Assembly: GCA_918026815.1 (NCBI GenBank)
Contig: CAKJVC010000068.1
Span: 248,001-312,000 of the forward strand
Length of the DNA stretch: 64,000 nt
Direction of reading: 5' to 3'
From: Chalara sp. BL73
Taxonomy: Eukaryota > Ascomycota > Leotiomycetes > Helotiales
Below the pieces are notes generated by a model that saw nothing but the letters and a program-made list of their open reading frames with translations, did not search any database and had not been told where the DNA came from. Made by a program: the position numbers and the translations under genes. Of the stretch, positions 1 to 11,621 are shown piece by piece. Positions within the stretch are counted from its first letter, which is position 1, and each line of letters begins with the position of its first letter.

Positions 1-1157
1 ACAGTGAGGAAGCAGAGGTCAACCTCGGCGACCTGGCAGAGGGGAGGATTGAGTTGAAGATAGTATTGCTTGCTTTGGGCCGGCAGCTGGACGATTCCGC
101 CAGCTTTGGATAGCTCTACGGTACATATTGGGCCGTACAGGACAGCATTGACACATCCACTCAACCACATGCAACCAGGCTGTTTACCAAGCCAGCGAAA
201 CTCCCACAAATGTTTTGAGAAGCTCCATCTCAGCCACATCTTGCCCCAGAGGACACATGCGCAATTTCCTGTTTCCGGTTTCCTGTTTTTTTACGGCAGC
301 ATATGATAGGCAGTATCAGAAGCACATGGCAGGGTAATCTGTAGAGGGGCGGTCCAAGTGCAACGTCACTATGGGTAAGCAATGGAGCTGAATTGACGAA
401 TGGGCCACAGCCTTGGCATGATGTATCTCCGTAGAGGCAGGGTAGGGTAGAGTAAGGTAGAGTAGAGTAGAGCAGAGTAGGTAGAGTAGAGCAAAGTAGA
501 GTAGTTTGTAGACATGCATGCGAAACATAAAAAACATACTCGCGTTGCCTCACATAAGATCGACCGATGGGGATGCATGATCCTTACCACCTTCTTTCTA
601 AGTAACTTCTAATTCGACGAAATGCAAACAACCCACATTTACACATCTGACCGGACGACAGCTCCGTCATCGAGCCACATGCCAAATTGAAAATTGCGCA
701 TTCGAGGCAACTATGGGAAAGTGGATTGGGGCACGCTAATTGGGTAAAATAAAATAGAGAGGGTTGCGTCACTGGGGGGGAGGAGGCTGGATCTGGATCG
801 ATATGACGTATAAGGGAACAACATAAAGAACAACTCGGAATGGGTGTCAGTTTCAGCAGTCGCCCACCATCGTTTACCTACCAAAAACCCACACAAATGA
901 TATCACTTCACAAAAAAGATGAAGGGATGCCGCCACCCATCCCTTCTTCCTACTTGTAGTGTTTTGACCCGTGTCAACTTGGCTGCTTGAGCCGAGTCAA
1001 TGCAGAACCTCTTCTGAATGATATTTGTCCTACTCACGTAATCCCCTCCTCCTCTTCTTCTTCCTCCTGCATGCAGTGACGTATCCTTATTTAATTCAAA
1101 CAACCATGTGATGTGATGTGATAGGATATATTCTCTTCCTGCCTGCTCCATCCCCAA
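1..1157. other. Intergenic DNA upstream of grg-1-like gene
   Basis: No convincing gene is visible. The stretch holds a GTAGA-type pentanucleotide tract near 432-504, a G-run with a CreA-like CTGGGG core at 772-777, and a pyrimidine-rich tract at 1041-1070 that includes a CCCCT stress-element-like core at 1043-1047. The last few hundred bases are probably the promoter of the downstream glucose-repressible gene. The short frames on both strands overlap each other and start in repeats, so they are not supported as genes. Confidence 0.6.
432..504. repeat. Degenerate GTAGA pentanucleotide repeat
   Basis: About a dozen imperfect copies of a 5-bp unit (AGAGT/GTAGA, with variants such as AGAGC and AGGGT) lie in tandem. 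It is a simple-sequence tract, likely variable between strains. The apparent reverse-strand ORFs over it (Leu/Tyr/Ser/Thr-rich) are translations of the repeat rather than genes. Confidence 0.8.
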
Positions 1158-1170
1158 ATTTATATATAAG
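1158..1170 (+). promoter_or_regulatory. TATA-like box of grg-1-like gene
   Basis: An ATTTATATATAAG sequence lies about 105 bp upstream of the grg-1-like ATG. It is followed by a CT-rich stretch and an A/C-rich leader with AAAC repeats, an arrangement common in strongly expressed fungal genes. The assignment rests on position and composition only. Confidence 0.45.
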
Positions 1171-1272
1171 AACTGCTTCCTCCTCATCACTTCCATCATT
1201 ATCAATACACTACCTCACAATCATAACACACACAAGCCAAGCAAACAAACAAACAAACTACAATCATTCACA

Positions 1273-1603
1273 ATGGCAGACACCATCAAGAACGCAGCCA
1301 ACTACGTATGCTTGCTCCCTGCCTCCTCCATGCCATGACGAAATATTGGTAGCTAACAGTTCACAGGTCTCCGAGACCGTCCAAGGTGCCGTTGACACCA
1401 CCTCAAAGGAGGCCAACAAGAACGTGGCCAAGGACAGCAACGCCGACGCCTCTACCCGCTTGACCGCCGGCAAGGATGCCATCGGAGACAAGCTCAGCGA
1501 GACTTCCCACGACACCAAGGCTGATGCCCACAAGGGTATGTTCACCTCTTCTTCCTGGTGAGGAGCATCGCTAATATACAATGCAGAGGCCGCCAAGCAC
1601 TAG
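1273..1603 (+). CDS. grg-1: GRG-1/CCG-1-like glucose-repressible stress protein
   Basis: Three exons (1273-1305, 1367-1535, 1587-1603) join in frame into a protein of about 72 residues. It begins MADTIKNAANYVSETVQGA and ends EAAKH. Introns of 61 and 51 bp both have GT..AG ends and GCTAAC/GCTAAT branch-like sites. The small, hydrophilic, Ala/Lys/Asp-rich sequence with an N-terminal amphipathic segment and repeated KDxxxD motifs matches the fungal glucose-repressible/clock-controlled family (Neurospora GRG-1/CCG-1, about 71 residues). That family is induced by carbon starvation, stress and the circadian clock; its molecular role is unclear. The upstream TATA box, stress-element-like CCCCT and CreA-like site fit such control, though this is inferred. 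The full length matches the family and no defects are seen. The longer frame starting at 1118 runs through intron 1 and is not the gene. Confidence 0.88.
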
Positions 1604-2009
1604 ACTTGCTCTTTCGTGATACTATGGGAGGATGCATGGTTTTTTGGGATGGCGTCGATGGAACTACATGGTTATGACACGACAATGATATATAGTTAAA
1701 TACCCGATAGCATTGCAATTGACCGCTTTGCCCAACCCAGATTGTTCTTCTGCCGCTATATTCCGTGATGCGACAAAACTTCAGCGTCTTCCTAAGTCTG
1801 CACGTAATATGTTTTTCCGCATCGTTGCATTTTTCAACATCCATATAAATATCTGCTGTATCACATAAGATAAGGGCTAGATGCGCACCACTCTCGCAAA
1901 ATGACGACAATTTAGCACCCGTCACAACACTACGCATGATACTACCTAGTTCACACATCTACAAACAATCAACATGTAGCACAGGTGCCTTTCCATCTCC
2001 AACAAAGAG

Positions 2010-2053
2010 TAACGTCCGTCCCTGCATCCCGAGACGCACCCTGTCACGAGACG
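2010..2053. repeat. Left copy of a degenerate ~42-bp direct repeat
   Basis: It begins AACGTC, shares GTCC, TGC and the block ACGCACC with the copy at 2519-2560, and ends in a GAGAC core. Its central inverted repeat is imperfect (TGCATC against GACGCA, one G:T-type mismatch). It may be a terminal or internal repeat of an old element. No target-site duplication was identified. Confidence 0.5.
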
Positions 2054-2518
2054 AATCTATAGTTTTGGAATCACAAATTTTTTCTGAGTAGGTTTATAAA
2101 GTTGTTATTAATATATTACTATCTTTAACTATTTCTCCTTAAGGAAACCACTCAGTAACAAGAAAAAGAGTGCGGCTGGTTATGCTATCGATTGTTTCAA
2201 TCATGCTACCGATCGCCGCTTCCGCTATTCCCACTTGTTTAATCGCCACTATTAAAGTCTTTTCAAAATTCGGAGCACTTGGGGAAAGGTCCTATCACGA
2301 AATAATATGGCACCAAATTTTAAAGACACTCAGAGAGGAAAAGGATGCAGTCCGAGAGTTACGCCGATGCGATGAGATCAGTCCACATGTTTCAGTGCTT
2401 AGTAATATAAATTAGCGTAGCACCAGTAGCGACAGATATACTATGTTCACACCCGGGCTCGCTATATCTACTTAGTCACGATTCTCAGGTCTCATCCACT
2501 TTTTTTCCCCCGTGCTAC

Positions 2519-2560
2519 TAACGTCAGTCCGTGCGTCGAGGGACGCACCTATCGTGAGAC
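2519..2560. repeat. Right copy of the repeat, with perfect 7-bp hairpin
   Basis: It parallels the copy at 2010-2053 (AACGTC start, ACGCACC block, GAGAC end). In this copy GTGCGTC and GACGCAC form a perfect inverted repeat around a GAGG loop. Differences between the copies include several transitions, as expected for old repeats exposed to repeat-induced point mutation. Confidence 0.5.
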
Positions 2561-2754
2561 TTACTCAACGAATAATTTAAGTGCACGGCACGACCAAAGG
2601 CAACGTGCAAGCCGGCAGTTGATTTCAGGCGGCCTCTATTGGAAAATACTGATCACGATCTTGATTCTAGACACGGATTTGTGTCCTGCATAACTAATAA
2701 AACACTGAGCCTTCTTTTATTTATTCCCTTTTGCTAGGCAGTATCGTTTTCAGT

Positions 2755-5391
2755 ATGGCGCGGAACCGGAACCGTCCGCCATCTCCAGGTCTTACAGTTA
2801 CCGAAACTTTTTCGACCACCACCAACAGTCCATCTATGTTACGGAACAATGTCTGGCGCCGTCGAGAAGTCACACTATACACTACCAGCAATCGCTTTGG
2901 GAACAAAACTGGGGTCACTGAGAAAGAATTCTTTGACAGAGAAAGCCTGTATCGAGGTCGTTGGATCAGGCCCTACGAGGCGGCGTTTGGAGCCATCCCC
3001 AGGCGTTCATGCGCAATAAACGAAATTAAATTCAATAGTGTGGACTACCAACCACGTCTTGTGGCAGAGTACCTTGATCTCCGCGAAGATCTGCGCGCAG
3101 CCAGAAAGGTCTTTACCGTCGATAATCCGCACAAATGCTCTCACTGTCAGCGGAACGGGATAGACGGCGTGGCCCTGGCCCGTGGACAGAGACTCTTCCC
3201 TCTGGACTACCACCTCGGGGATGCGATAATAGCCGCTGCGAACGGCTGTGCGCTATACGAATGGGTTCTATGCAATTACAAGGGCCTAGGGTCCCTTGAG
3301 GAAGGGTCCGATGTCAGATTCTGGTTGAGGATTGGGCCCGCCGGCCTCATCGAGATCTACGCTAACAATTTTATACGTGACGTAGGACGGGTGGAGTTGA
3401 TGGAATTAGATCATAGCGCGTTGCTGTGGTGTATAGAAAGTTGATGCCAACACTTATTTTGACCTGGTCTTTTACTGATAATAGTAGAGAGTACCGACCT
3501 CGATTTACGCGTTCCTTACGAGAGAGATGCTGGCTCCACCACAAGTTTTCAGTTTGCGCAGAAATTTCTTCAGAACTGTCTCTCAGAACATGCATACTGC
3601 CGGGAAAATTGGACGAAGATGTCGCCAAATGGCACGTCGGGGTTTCCAACTCGTCTTATTCGTATTTTGAAAGCGCCGGAGGACAATACGAACTCTCAGA
3701 TCCGGCTTGTCGAAACTGAACCCTTAACATCTTTGGATAGGCAAGGATACGCAATCATATCCTATTGTTGGGGAGGCGAACAACACAAGCAGCTCACTAA
3801 AGCTGATAAAAATTCATTCGAGCAAGGGCTTTCTTGCCTTGACCTTCCCAAAACTCTCCAGGATGCTATTACTGTCACAAGGTCTCTAGCGCTCGACTAT
3901 ATCTGGATTGACACAATGTGTATCATCCAGGATGACCCTTCTGATGTAGAAAACGAGCTTGGAAAAATGTCGGAGTACTACAGCGGCAGTACCGTCACTA
4001 TTTGCGCAGCATCCGCATCCAAGTGTAGCGAAGGCTTCCTTAAAGTCAACAGTGACAGTGATTTTCTAGCTGGTCCGTTTCAGATCCCCTTAAGGACCCA
4101 GCCAGGTAAAAATCTATCATCTGTACAACTCTTTGTCCCGGCTCCAATGCCAGTCCAGCCGACAGCAAAAAGAGCATGGACGTTTCAAGAGTCTATGCTG
4201 TCGCGCCGTTTACTAATATACACATCGAGGCAACTTTACTGGTCGTGCCTAACCTACGATGTGGCATGTAGGGGCGTGGAGATAATAGATAGAGGAGCAG
4301 CCTATGTCCCAGGAATCCGGCCCTTTTCGCTCGCTCGGCAACATGAAACACCATACCAGCCGCCCAGTAGTTCCTCCTTGTTGCCAGAATGGAGCGCGAT
4401 TGTAAAGGAGTATACTAAGAGAGAACTATCATTTCCCAACGATAAGCTGATAGCCATTTCGGCCTTGGCTCGGTATTTCGCTACTATCTTCTCACCCTCA
4501 ACTCCTCAACTCGAATACTTAGCCGGCTTGTGGAAACTTGCCGACCACGCGCAATTTCGACACCAACTACTCTGGCACGTCCCTAATCCATCGGCATCGA
4601 AACGTTCTAGCACCTATAGGGCCCCTTCGTGGTCCTGGGCGTGCCTTGACGGAAATATCAGCTACCTACCCGATCCATTTGGACACAATCAATTCAACTT
4701 CCAAGAGAGATATCCTTATTCCTGCTACATCAATAAAGCTTGGAGAAGCCAAATGCTAGAATGGGAAATTCAAATGTGCCAAGAGGTGCTACCGACCTAT
4801 AGTGTAGAGCTCACCAGCAATCAAGTACCGTTCGGAGCGGTAAATGGCGGTTTTATACAAGTCCACGGCGCAATGCGGAAATTGGATCCTAACCCAAAGC
4901 CAGAGAAACCTAAAAGGAAGTGGTACAAGTTTAAACGCTCACAAACTCCACCACCCTTCGTGACGCCGAGGATGGGGCCGGCAGAGGGGCTGATACTCAG
5001 CCCGGACACCGAAGACGACCGCCAGATCATCGAAACGGCGCTCTTCGGCCAGCGCAGCGTGTTCATGCTTGAACTAGTGCCATACAAGCCAATACCTTCT
5101 CTACCCGGTACAGAACCCGAGACGCCCTCGGGTCTCCTTTTAGTACCGACGGGACCAACTTCTTCGGACGAGTATCGGCGGATCGGGATCTTTTATTTCC
5201 GTCACGAGGAACACATTAAACGTGCCGAAAAAAGAGCCGCTGAGGACCAGTTCAACAATCGGAGAGAGAAGCGCAAGGATTGGCTAGAGGAGGGTATGTT
5301 GCCCAAGGATGCCGCTGAGACGGAAAAGCGGCGATCGGCTAGGTTAAATCTCTTTTGTGGTAAAGAATCTCGGACCGTCAAGGTTGTTTAG
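2755..5391 (+). CDS. HET-domain (heterokaryon incompatibility) protein
   Basis: Two exons (2755-3430, 3485-5391) joined over a 54-bp GT..AG intron give about 860 residues. The splice restores a typical pre-HET segment (FAQKFLQNCLSEHAYCRENW). The HET domain follows at about residues 314-480, with the family blocks YAIISYCWGG (from 314), YIWIDTMCIIQDD (from 364) and AKRAWTFQESMLSRRL (Trp457). HET domains trigger programmed cell death when genetically different hyphae fuse. The first 300 residues are not a recognised domain but hold a CSHC pair and an FPLDYHLGDAI block. The last 70 residues are highly charged (Lys/Arg/Glu) and probably helical. ATG 2755 is the first in-frame ATG; the frame opens upstream only with TTG. 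The gene looks intact and has no HET-gene neighbour. Confidence 0.88.
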
Positions 5392-7732
5392 TAGATTTGT
5401 CTGTCAATTTAGACGGTCGATATAAGACACAGGATATAGCGACATGGAAAGTTGGGTTCATTATATATTTTGATCTCCTCACAGCGTGATTTGAGCACTA
5501 TCATTTTCGGCTTTGCCGACAGATAAATGGCTGGGATTCGTTTGGACGACTGAAAGTGTTGTGAGAAGACTTACATAAGCGGCCTACAGATAGTTATGGG
5601 AGAATCACAGCTTAAACTTGATCTGGAAAATCTAAAGCCACCTCCAGAGTAGCTTCGTCGGACAATAACGAGCGTGCAACACCAACTATCTCTCAAGAGG
5701 AGCATCGATGATAAAAGCGATTTCTTTATATTAGGTTGTTTGTTAAGGCGGGACTTGAAGAAAGCAGCACTATTGTTTGATTGCAGGTGACTTTATGATA
5801 GAATGCGACTGGAAGGCATATTATACAGTACTTGAAAGGAGTGCTAGAAAACGGCCGATTTTGGCAGACATCGGCTACTTTTTGCTCCCACTTGAGACGG
5901 TACGTATCGGGAAAACGGAATTTTCGGCAAGGCTTGGCTGTCCGCCACACGCAGCCACAGGCTCTACTATGTAAGATAAAATACGTTGTAATTTCGAATT
6001 CGTGTATCTTTGCAAGAAGAGTAGCTCTTGTTCAAGCGGATGCTTGCGGTTTGGCGATCCGAGGTACGTGTGTATATGGGAGGAGCGGGTTGGGTTTGAG
6101 GGTTGAAGCTATGGGTGCTTTTGCCTAGCTGTAATGGAAAAAGCATTGAGGACGATGTTGCCTGCTTGCCAGCAATATATTTTGTGACAGCTTGGCTTGT
6201 ATTTGCTTGTTGTTTTTAGCTTAGGTATAGTATTTACGGTTGTATGTTGTTGCCTGTATCGCTATGGATTAAGGTGTAGGATAAGATACTAAGCCACCAA
6301 CTACGCTTCTCCTACTTTTCCATTCACACATGATAGGTTCGCAGACGTGGATTCCTGGTTAATTTTGGTGACGTTGAATAGATGTTGGAGGAATTGCTGC
6401 CCGAATTCTCCTACATCTGGTGAAAAATATAATCAAAGATTAATGATGAGTTCCAGGTGTTTGTTATAACTGGATGCTGGCTGTAGTAGATATATAAGAG
6501 GCAAAGAGGAGTTGTGCACACATACCAGAATGATTCCGGAACATGGGCTTAAAAGAAGAGTTCTACAAAGATTGGTAAAAAGCAAGAAGAGAAGTAGATC
6601 TTTGTATAATAAAATTTTAGTTTGGCTTTCGCAAAGCCAAGGTATGTAAGTCCTCCTTTTAGTACATAAAATTCAGCTCATATAGTAGCAGAGAAATAGG
6701 CCAAGACAACCATAGTTCAACCCACAGCAACATTTAAGTTACTCGATATGCTTTACACATCCCAAATGTATACTTTCCCCAAACATACAGCTTTAAGTAT
6801 TCTCATAGAATTGTGTATTTAACATGCAATATCTAAATAAAATACAGGCATGGAACTTATCATGCTTTCAGCTTGTTTCTTGGTACATAGACTTATTCTT
6901 TGCTGTATGCTAATGGTGTAAAAAGGGTATATTTATAAGCTTGAGTATTGAAACAAGCAAACGACTTCTGGCAAAATGCATCCATCAATAGAATAAGTCA
7001 TAAAATCGATTTTGGAATGCTATCCAGTGTAGCTGCTCACACAAGTTTTGTATTCAACTTATTTATCACATAAAAGTGATCACTGTCATTCTTTATAAAA
7101 TACCACTAAACAGAGGAACGAAGTTACCAAGGCATGTATGAGCAGATCTAAAAGAAAATGTACAACTTGCCGTAGAACACTTTTTTCTATACTTAGAAAT
7201 TTCACATTCGCGCTTGTATGCAAGTGGTGAAATCGACAGCAGTTTATAACATGCTGACAAAACAGAAGCAGTCATTCCAAAATGAAAGTGAAAACATATC
7301 CATTTTGACAACATCAGAAGTGTAAATATTTCTTCTGCCCCTTGAAAATAAGGCGTCAAATACAGTATGGAGTCGATTAGTACCAGACCTGCAGACAGGT
7401 CTCCTCGAATCAGGAGGTAGTTGTTCGTAAAGCGTTTTATGCCATTGATTTTTGAACAGGAGGTCATATTTATACAAATATTAAGCTAATTCCTCTGCCT
7501 CAATACACAATCTTGTCAACAGTCAAACAATATACATTGATGTCATCGGGCTCTCATCAATGGAAGCAAAGTACCTCACCAGCCACATCAGTTTGCACTG
7601 CCACATTATAAAAACACACGCCAAGATGGGAAGTCTCGAACCCCTAATCCCCAAACCTTCTCTTAGTTCAGGATCAATTCTGGCTTCATTTTGTACATTC
7701 CTTAACAACACGCCGTTGTCCTTACCTCCAAA
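5392..7732. other. 2.3 kb AT-rich intergenic region, no gene seen
   Basis: Only short frames (under about 125 codons) with no recognisable protein features are present on either strand. The sequence is AT-rich and TpA-rich, especially from 6150 to 7500, consistent with degraded repeat DNA. The final 200 bp is the likely promoter and leader of the EBP-like gene at 7733. Confidence 0.5.
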
Positions 7733-8636
7733 ATGTCGCTCCTTGATTCCCTCACTTCATTCTTCAGCCCTCCGCCACCTCCACCACCAGAACCCGTCAT
7801 GCCACCACCAACACCAAAGACCATCGCGGACCTGCTTGACACCGTAACACTCCTCTCTCTCGGACTCGTCCTCGTACTTCTTGGCAGTGCATATGGATTG
7901 AGCTTAAAGGCATTGGAGAGGAGTGCAAAGACGTCCACCAGGATTTTGTTTATATGGCACATCTTCTCCGGCTTGATCCATTTCGTCTTCGAAGGCTCTT
8001 TCCTCTACAACGTCTTCTTCTCCTCTGCTCCATTCGACCCTGCAACGCGCCAACCGTCTACCATTACAAACTTTCTCGGACGCTCAGACAGGCTGTATGG
8101 AGCGGCGCATGCGGACAATTGGGCCAGCAAATTATGGATGGTCTATGCGGCTGCTGATAAGCGATGGGCAGAAGCTGATCTTACGGTTGTGAGCTTGGAG
8201 GTGCTTACGGTGGTTATTGGTGGGCCGTTGGCTTTATATATTGCCTATAGTCTTGCGCGCAACGCGCCTACTGCTAAGTTCTGGATGACTATCCTGGCGA
8301 CTGGAGAGTTATACGGAGGTTTGTCTCACTGCCATCCTCTTATTCCTTTCTACGTTTCACCTGCAGAGAGAGAGTATGCTGATTGATGTACAATATCTAG
8401 GCTTCATGACATTCGCTCCCGAATGGCTGACTGGTAGTCCAAGCCTGGATACGAGCAACTTCATGTTCCTATGGGTATACCTCTTTTTCTTCAATATGCT
8501 GTGGGTTGTGTTCCCGATATATGCGTTGTGGGTTGCTTCTTGGGATATTGGGGATGCGTTCCGGATCAGAGCGGAGGTACAAAGCAAGAGTGACGATAAG
8601 GTTGCGAAGAAGAGGAAGGATGGTAAGGGAGAGTAA
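7733..8636 (+). CDS. EXPERA/emopamil-binding (EBP)-like membrane protein
   Basis: Two exons (7733-8318, 8401-8636) separated by an 82-bp intron give about 273 residues. After a proline-rich N-terminus (MSLLDSLTSFF, then seven Pro) come four or five membrane segments. EXPERA-type blocks are visible: IWHIFSGLIHFVFEGSF in the second helix, then WMVYAAADKRW, and ELYGGFMTFAPEWL, which is exactly rebuilt by the splice. In animals and plants this family is sterol delta8-delta7 isomerase (EBP), in the endoplasmic reticulum. Fungi use the unrelated ERG2 for that step, so fungal members such as this one have unproven substrates. The C-terminus is lysine-rich (KKRKDGK), possibly an ER-retrieval-like tail. 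A P450 gene lies 1.4 kb downstream on the same strand. The gene appears intact. Confidence 0.85.
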
Positions 8637-9994
8637 ATCCTTTGAGAACATATATCATGGCGTGGTAGGTTTTCATGCGCTCTGTGGATTCTAATGGGAG
8701 GGAGCAGGGAGATGTGTATATTGATGAGCATTACTATAATGGCTTCCAGATAGGAACTGTAGCAAGTCCTTGATACCCAATCATAATATTTAATTGCTCA
8801 GCTTGGACTGTAAATGGCCTGCTCCACAAAGCATAGTGCTTTTCAGTTGGGATCTCACTTGCTGAGCGGCAGTACGTTGGGTGGAATCTAGTTTCTTAAA
8901 AGCTGTACTCACACACCCATTCCTGACATGCAATATATAATTTTTTTTTTTGCAAAAGTTAGCGCCAAGATTCTTCACGGACTACACATAAATTCGATTT
9001 AGTCAAGGCTGTTCTTTTACAGCTACATTGGCTGCCGCCAGTGCCATAATTGTTGTTGTAGCATAATATGTTACCATGACTCCTAATGGAGCATTGACTA
9101 GTCTGAAACTTCTTATATCATTGATTCACTTCAACCCCGTATTTATGGAACGCTGCGCGTCATTGGGTTCTCTCCGGTCTAATCAAAATGGTACTCCTGG
9201 ACTACCTTGATCCATATTTTCTCAAATAGATTGGTGGAAAGTATCTTTCTTGCTGATTCAGTGTTTTCAGACATGCTTTTATAAATTTTTGAACCTCGCT
9301 TGTACTATATTTGTTGGTTTTGGCTGATTGTAAAGTGATTCGTGAACTGTTAAGCATAGAGAACCTGTATGTGAATCCTACTTTACACCAAAATTCGAAG
9401 CCACGAAGCCTACCAAAGGAAATTCACGCTAGAGTGGTGGCAACCGAAGTGGAAGCTGTAAGTCATATAGGGAGGAATACAAATTGTACTCGGTATTTAC
9501 ATGCACTTGCATGTTTACCCTTACTCAGAAACGAGAAGCTTGGATTAGACTTACATCATGATCTAAACGTGTGGATTGGGCCTCGAGGTTCTTCGTCTGA
9601 GCACCGCAGATACTATACATGAAAATCAATAAGTCCTTCTTCGAAGTTCAGCGATATGCTGCAGGATCTTATGGGCGCTCACGTGCATATCCGGAGATAC
9701 ATAGTTTCCACATCTAGATATGGGCTTTAAGAGCAAAATTCCTGACAGACACTACTGTAATACAGAGGTGGCTATCATTTGAAACCTTGTCCATAGAATA
9801 CTCTTTACCATGGTTACTGGTGAACAGGGTCGGACAAATTAGCCAATCGTATGAAGTATCGTAAACTCGGCTGAGATACAATCAAGCCGTGCTATTAGCA
9901 CCCAAAGATTCATATATGTCTAAAGCATCAATTTTTTACATTTATAGTCGTTGGGTTCGCTTCTTATTTTCATGTAACGCCTTCTCGTTGAAAT
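8637..9994. other. Intergenic between EBP-like gene and P450
   Basis: No gene is supported. A poly-T run lies at about 8941-8951. A 103-codon frame at 9311-9622 opens with TTG and has no recognisable domain. The region presumably includes the 3' end of the EBP-like transcript and the P450 promoter. Confidence 0.5.
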
Positions 9995-11621
9995 ATGTTG
10001 CGCGAGATAGTTTACGGATTTGCGAGCATCGTCCTCTCAGCCTATGCTGTTGATTTCCTTTGGAGTCTTCAGGATGATTCCAAGGAGCCACCGCGAGTAC
10101 GGCCTCGAGTGCCTCTGATAGGTCACCTGCTTGGACTGGTTACTTATGGGACAGCTTATTATAACAAGACCAGGTTTGCTACAACTACTGTAGAGTGCTG
10201 ATCAATTTGGATGACCCGACGGCAGCAAACGTACGGATTCAGAAATGTACACGCTGGGCATCTTCAACTTCAAAATCTATGTTTCCAACTCACGTCGACT
10301 GATTCCCTTAATTCAAAAGAGCTCGAAAACAATCTCCTTCAAGCCATTTGTTCAGCTCGCCGCGGTAAAGTTTGGTAATGCCAGCGTTCACGCACAGAGC
10401 CTCTTTGTTGGCAAGAAGCTGGATGAATTCCGCAGCATTATGGTTAATACTCTTCTGCCAGGCCCATATCTTGACGAGCAGAATTTGAGAATGGGAGACC
10501 GACTTCTCATTGACTTGCATGAGCTCTTGGACGCTGTAACCAAATCATCCAGACAGATTAAACTTATGAAGTGGGCACGACACACAACTATTCAGGCATC
10601 AAGTTGCGGTGTATACGGAGCAAACCGCCCTTACACCGATCCGTCGATTGCAGAGGCTTTCTGGTGAGTGTATCCCTTCACATGAGCTATATCGTTCTCT
10701 AAGTGGCCACGCAGGACATGGAATTCGTATGCCTCGATACACTTCGGCGGTCTCGACATCCTCGGTGGCCCAGGCTATGCCGCTCGTGAAAAAGTGTTTG
10801 AGTCTTTCCGTCAATACTTTAGCAGAAGCCTCCAAGATGTGTCGCAGGTTTTCAAAGAGCGAGTTCGCTTCATGAGAGAAATGGGATACGGAGAGGAAGA
10901 CGTGATCAAGCAAGAGACCGCTTTCTCAATCGCGACTTTTCCCAATACAACACCGACGCTGTACTGGACTATCTGTGAACTCTTCGCGCGCCAGGAGCTT
11001 CTGGCCAACATCAGAGAAGAAGTAATTAGTGAGGCTGTCAGTGGATCGAAAAAGGAAGGTTTCATTCTAGATGTTGCCGCAATCAAATCTCGATGTCCCT
11101 TATTGCTGTCCATGTTCGAAGAGACTCAGCGAACGCGGCATAACCATGCCAGTATCCGCACAGTCTTAGAGGATACCCTCGTGGATAGCAAATATCTTCT
11201 GAAACGAGGAGCTTATGTCCAAATCCCGGGTAGACCAGTCCACTACGACAGCGAGATATGGGGCCATACATCTTCCGAGTTTGATCCCTATCGCTTTGTC
11301 TCCGAGAAAGGGGCCCATCGGCGTGCAATACCTCCCAGCGCGTTCCTAGCATGGGGAGCGCCTCCACATTTGTGCCCAGCGAGACAATTTGCTACAACCG
11401 AAATATTGATAACCGTGGCACTGTTAGCTGTTAGAACAGACTTACGACCGAGCAGTGGTATATGGGACCTCGATGCTCCTCTAGACTATAGTCAGTTATC
11501 TGTGTTGTTGAATCCTAAAGAGGACATAGAGGTTAATGTAATGAGACGCGAAGACTGGGTTGGGAACTGGACACTAAAGATGGGTGAAAGTCTGAGCAAG
11601 ATTTTCCTCGCATCAGGGTAG
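9995..11621 (+). CDS. Cytochrome P450, CYP7/CYP8-like fungal clade
   Basis: Three exons (9995-10173, 10226-10663, 10715-11621; introns 52 and 51 bp) give a 507-residue P450. An N-terminal membrane anchor (about residues 5-25) is followed by a Pro-rich hinge (PPRVRPRVPLIGHLLG). The K-helix ExxR is ETQR (Glu342-Arg345), the PERF-like block is FDPYRF, and the haem loop is FLAWGAPPHLCPARQFA with ligand Cys426. In the I helix the usual acid-threonine pair is replaced by FPNTTPTLYW, like the NTxP pattern of CYP7/CYP8 enzymes. Oxygen activation may therefore differ, or the enzyme may act as an isomerase or on unusual substrates. P450s sit on the cytosolic face of the ER and use NADPH-P450 reductase. 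The substrate is unknown. The first intron could use another acceptor, but only the site ending at 10225 keeps the frame into the MYTLGIFNF block. Confidence 0.87.

Larger units (their letters stand above)
1604..2754. other. Intergenic, AT-rich, with paired degenerate repeats
   Basis: No supported gene is present. An 81-codon frame at 2170-2415 has only a GTG at its upstream end and no recognisable similarity. Two imperfect direct copies of a roughly 42-bp sequence lie at 2010-2053 and 2519-2560 (listed separately). The segment between them is AT-rich and resembles degenerate mobile DNA. Confidence 0.5.

Noticed and set aside
230..590. Overlapping reverse-strand frames of 73-107 codons
   Set aside because: They translate the pentanucleotide repeat (Leu/Tyr/Ser/Thr runs) in several frames.
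2170..2415. 81-codon frame with a hydrophobic start resembling a signal peptide
   Set aside because: Opens with GTG, has no homology I recognise and lies between degenerate repeats.
7560..7847. 95-codon forward frame at the start of the EBP-like gene
   Set aside because: It overlaps the proven EBP frame out of phase and is His/Pro-rich from the polyproline-coding stretch.
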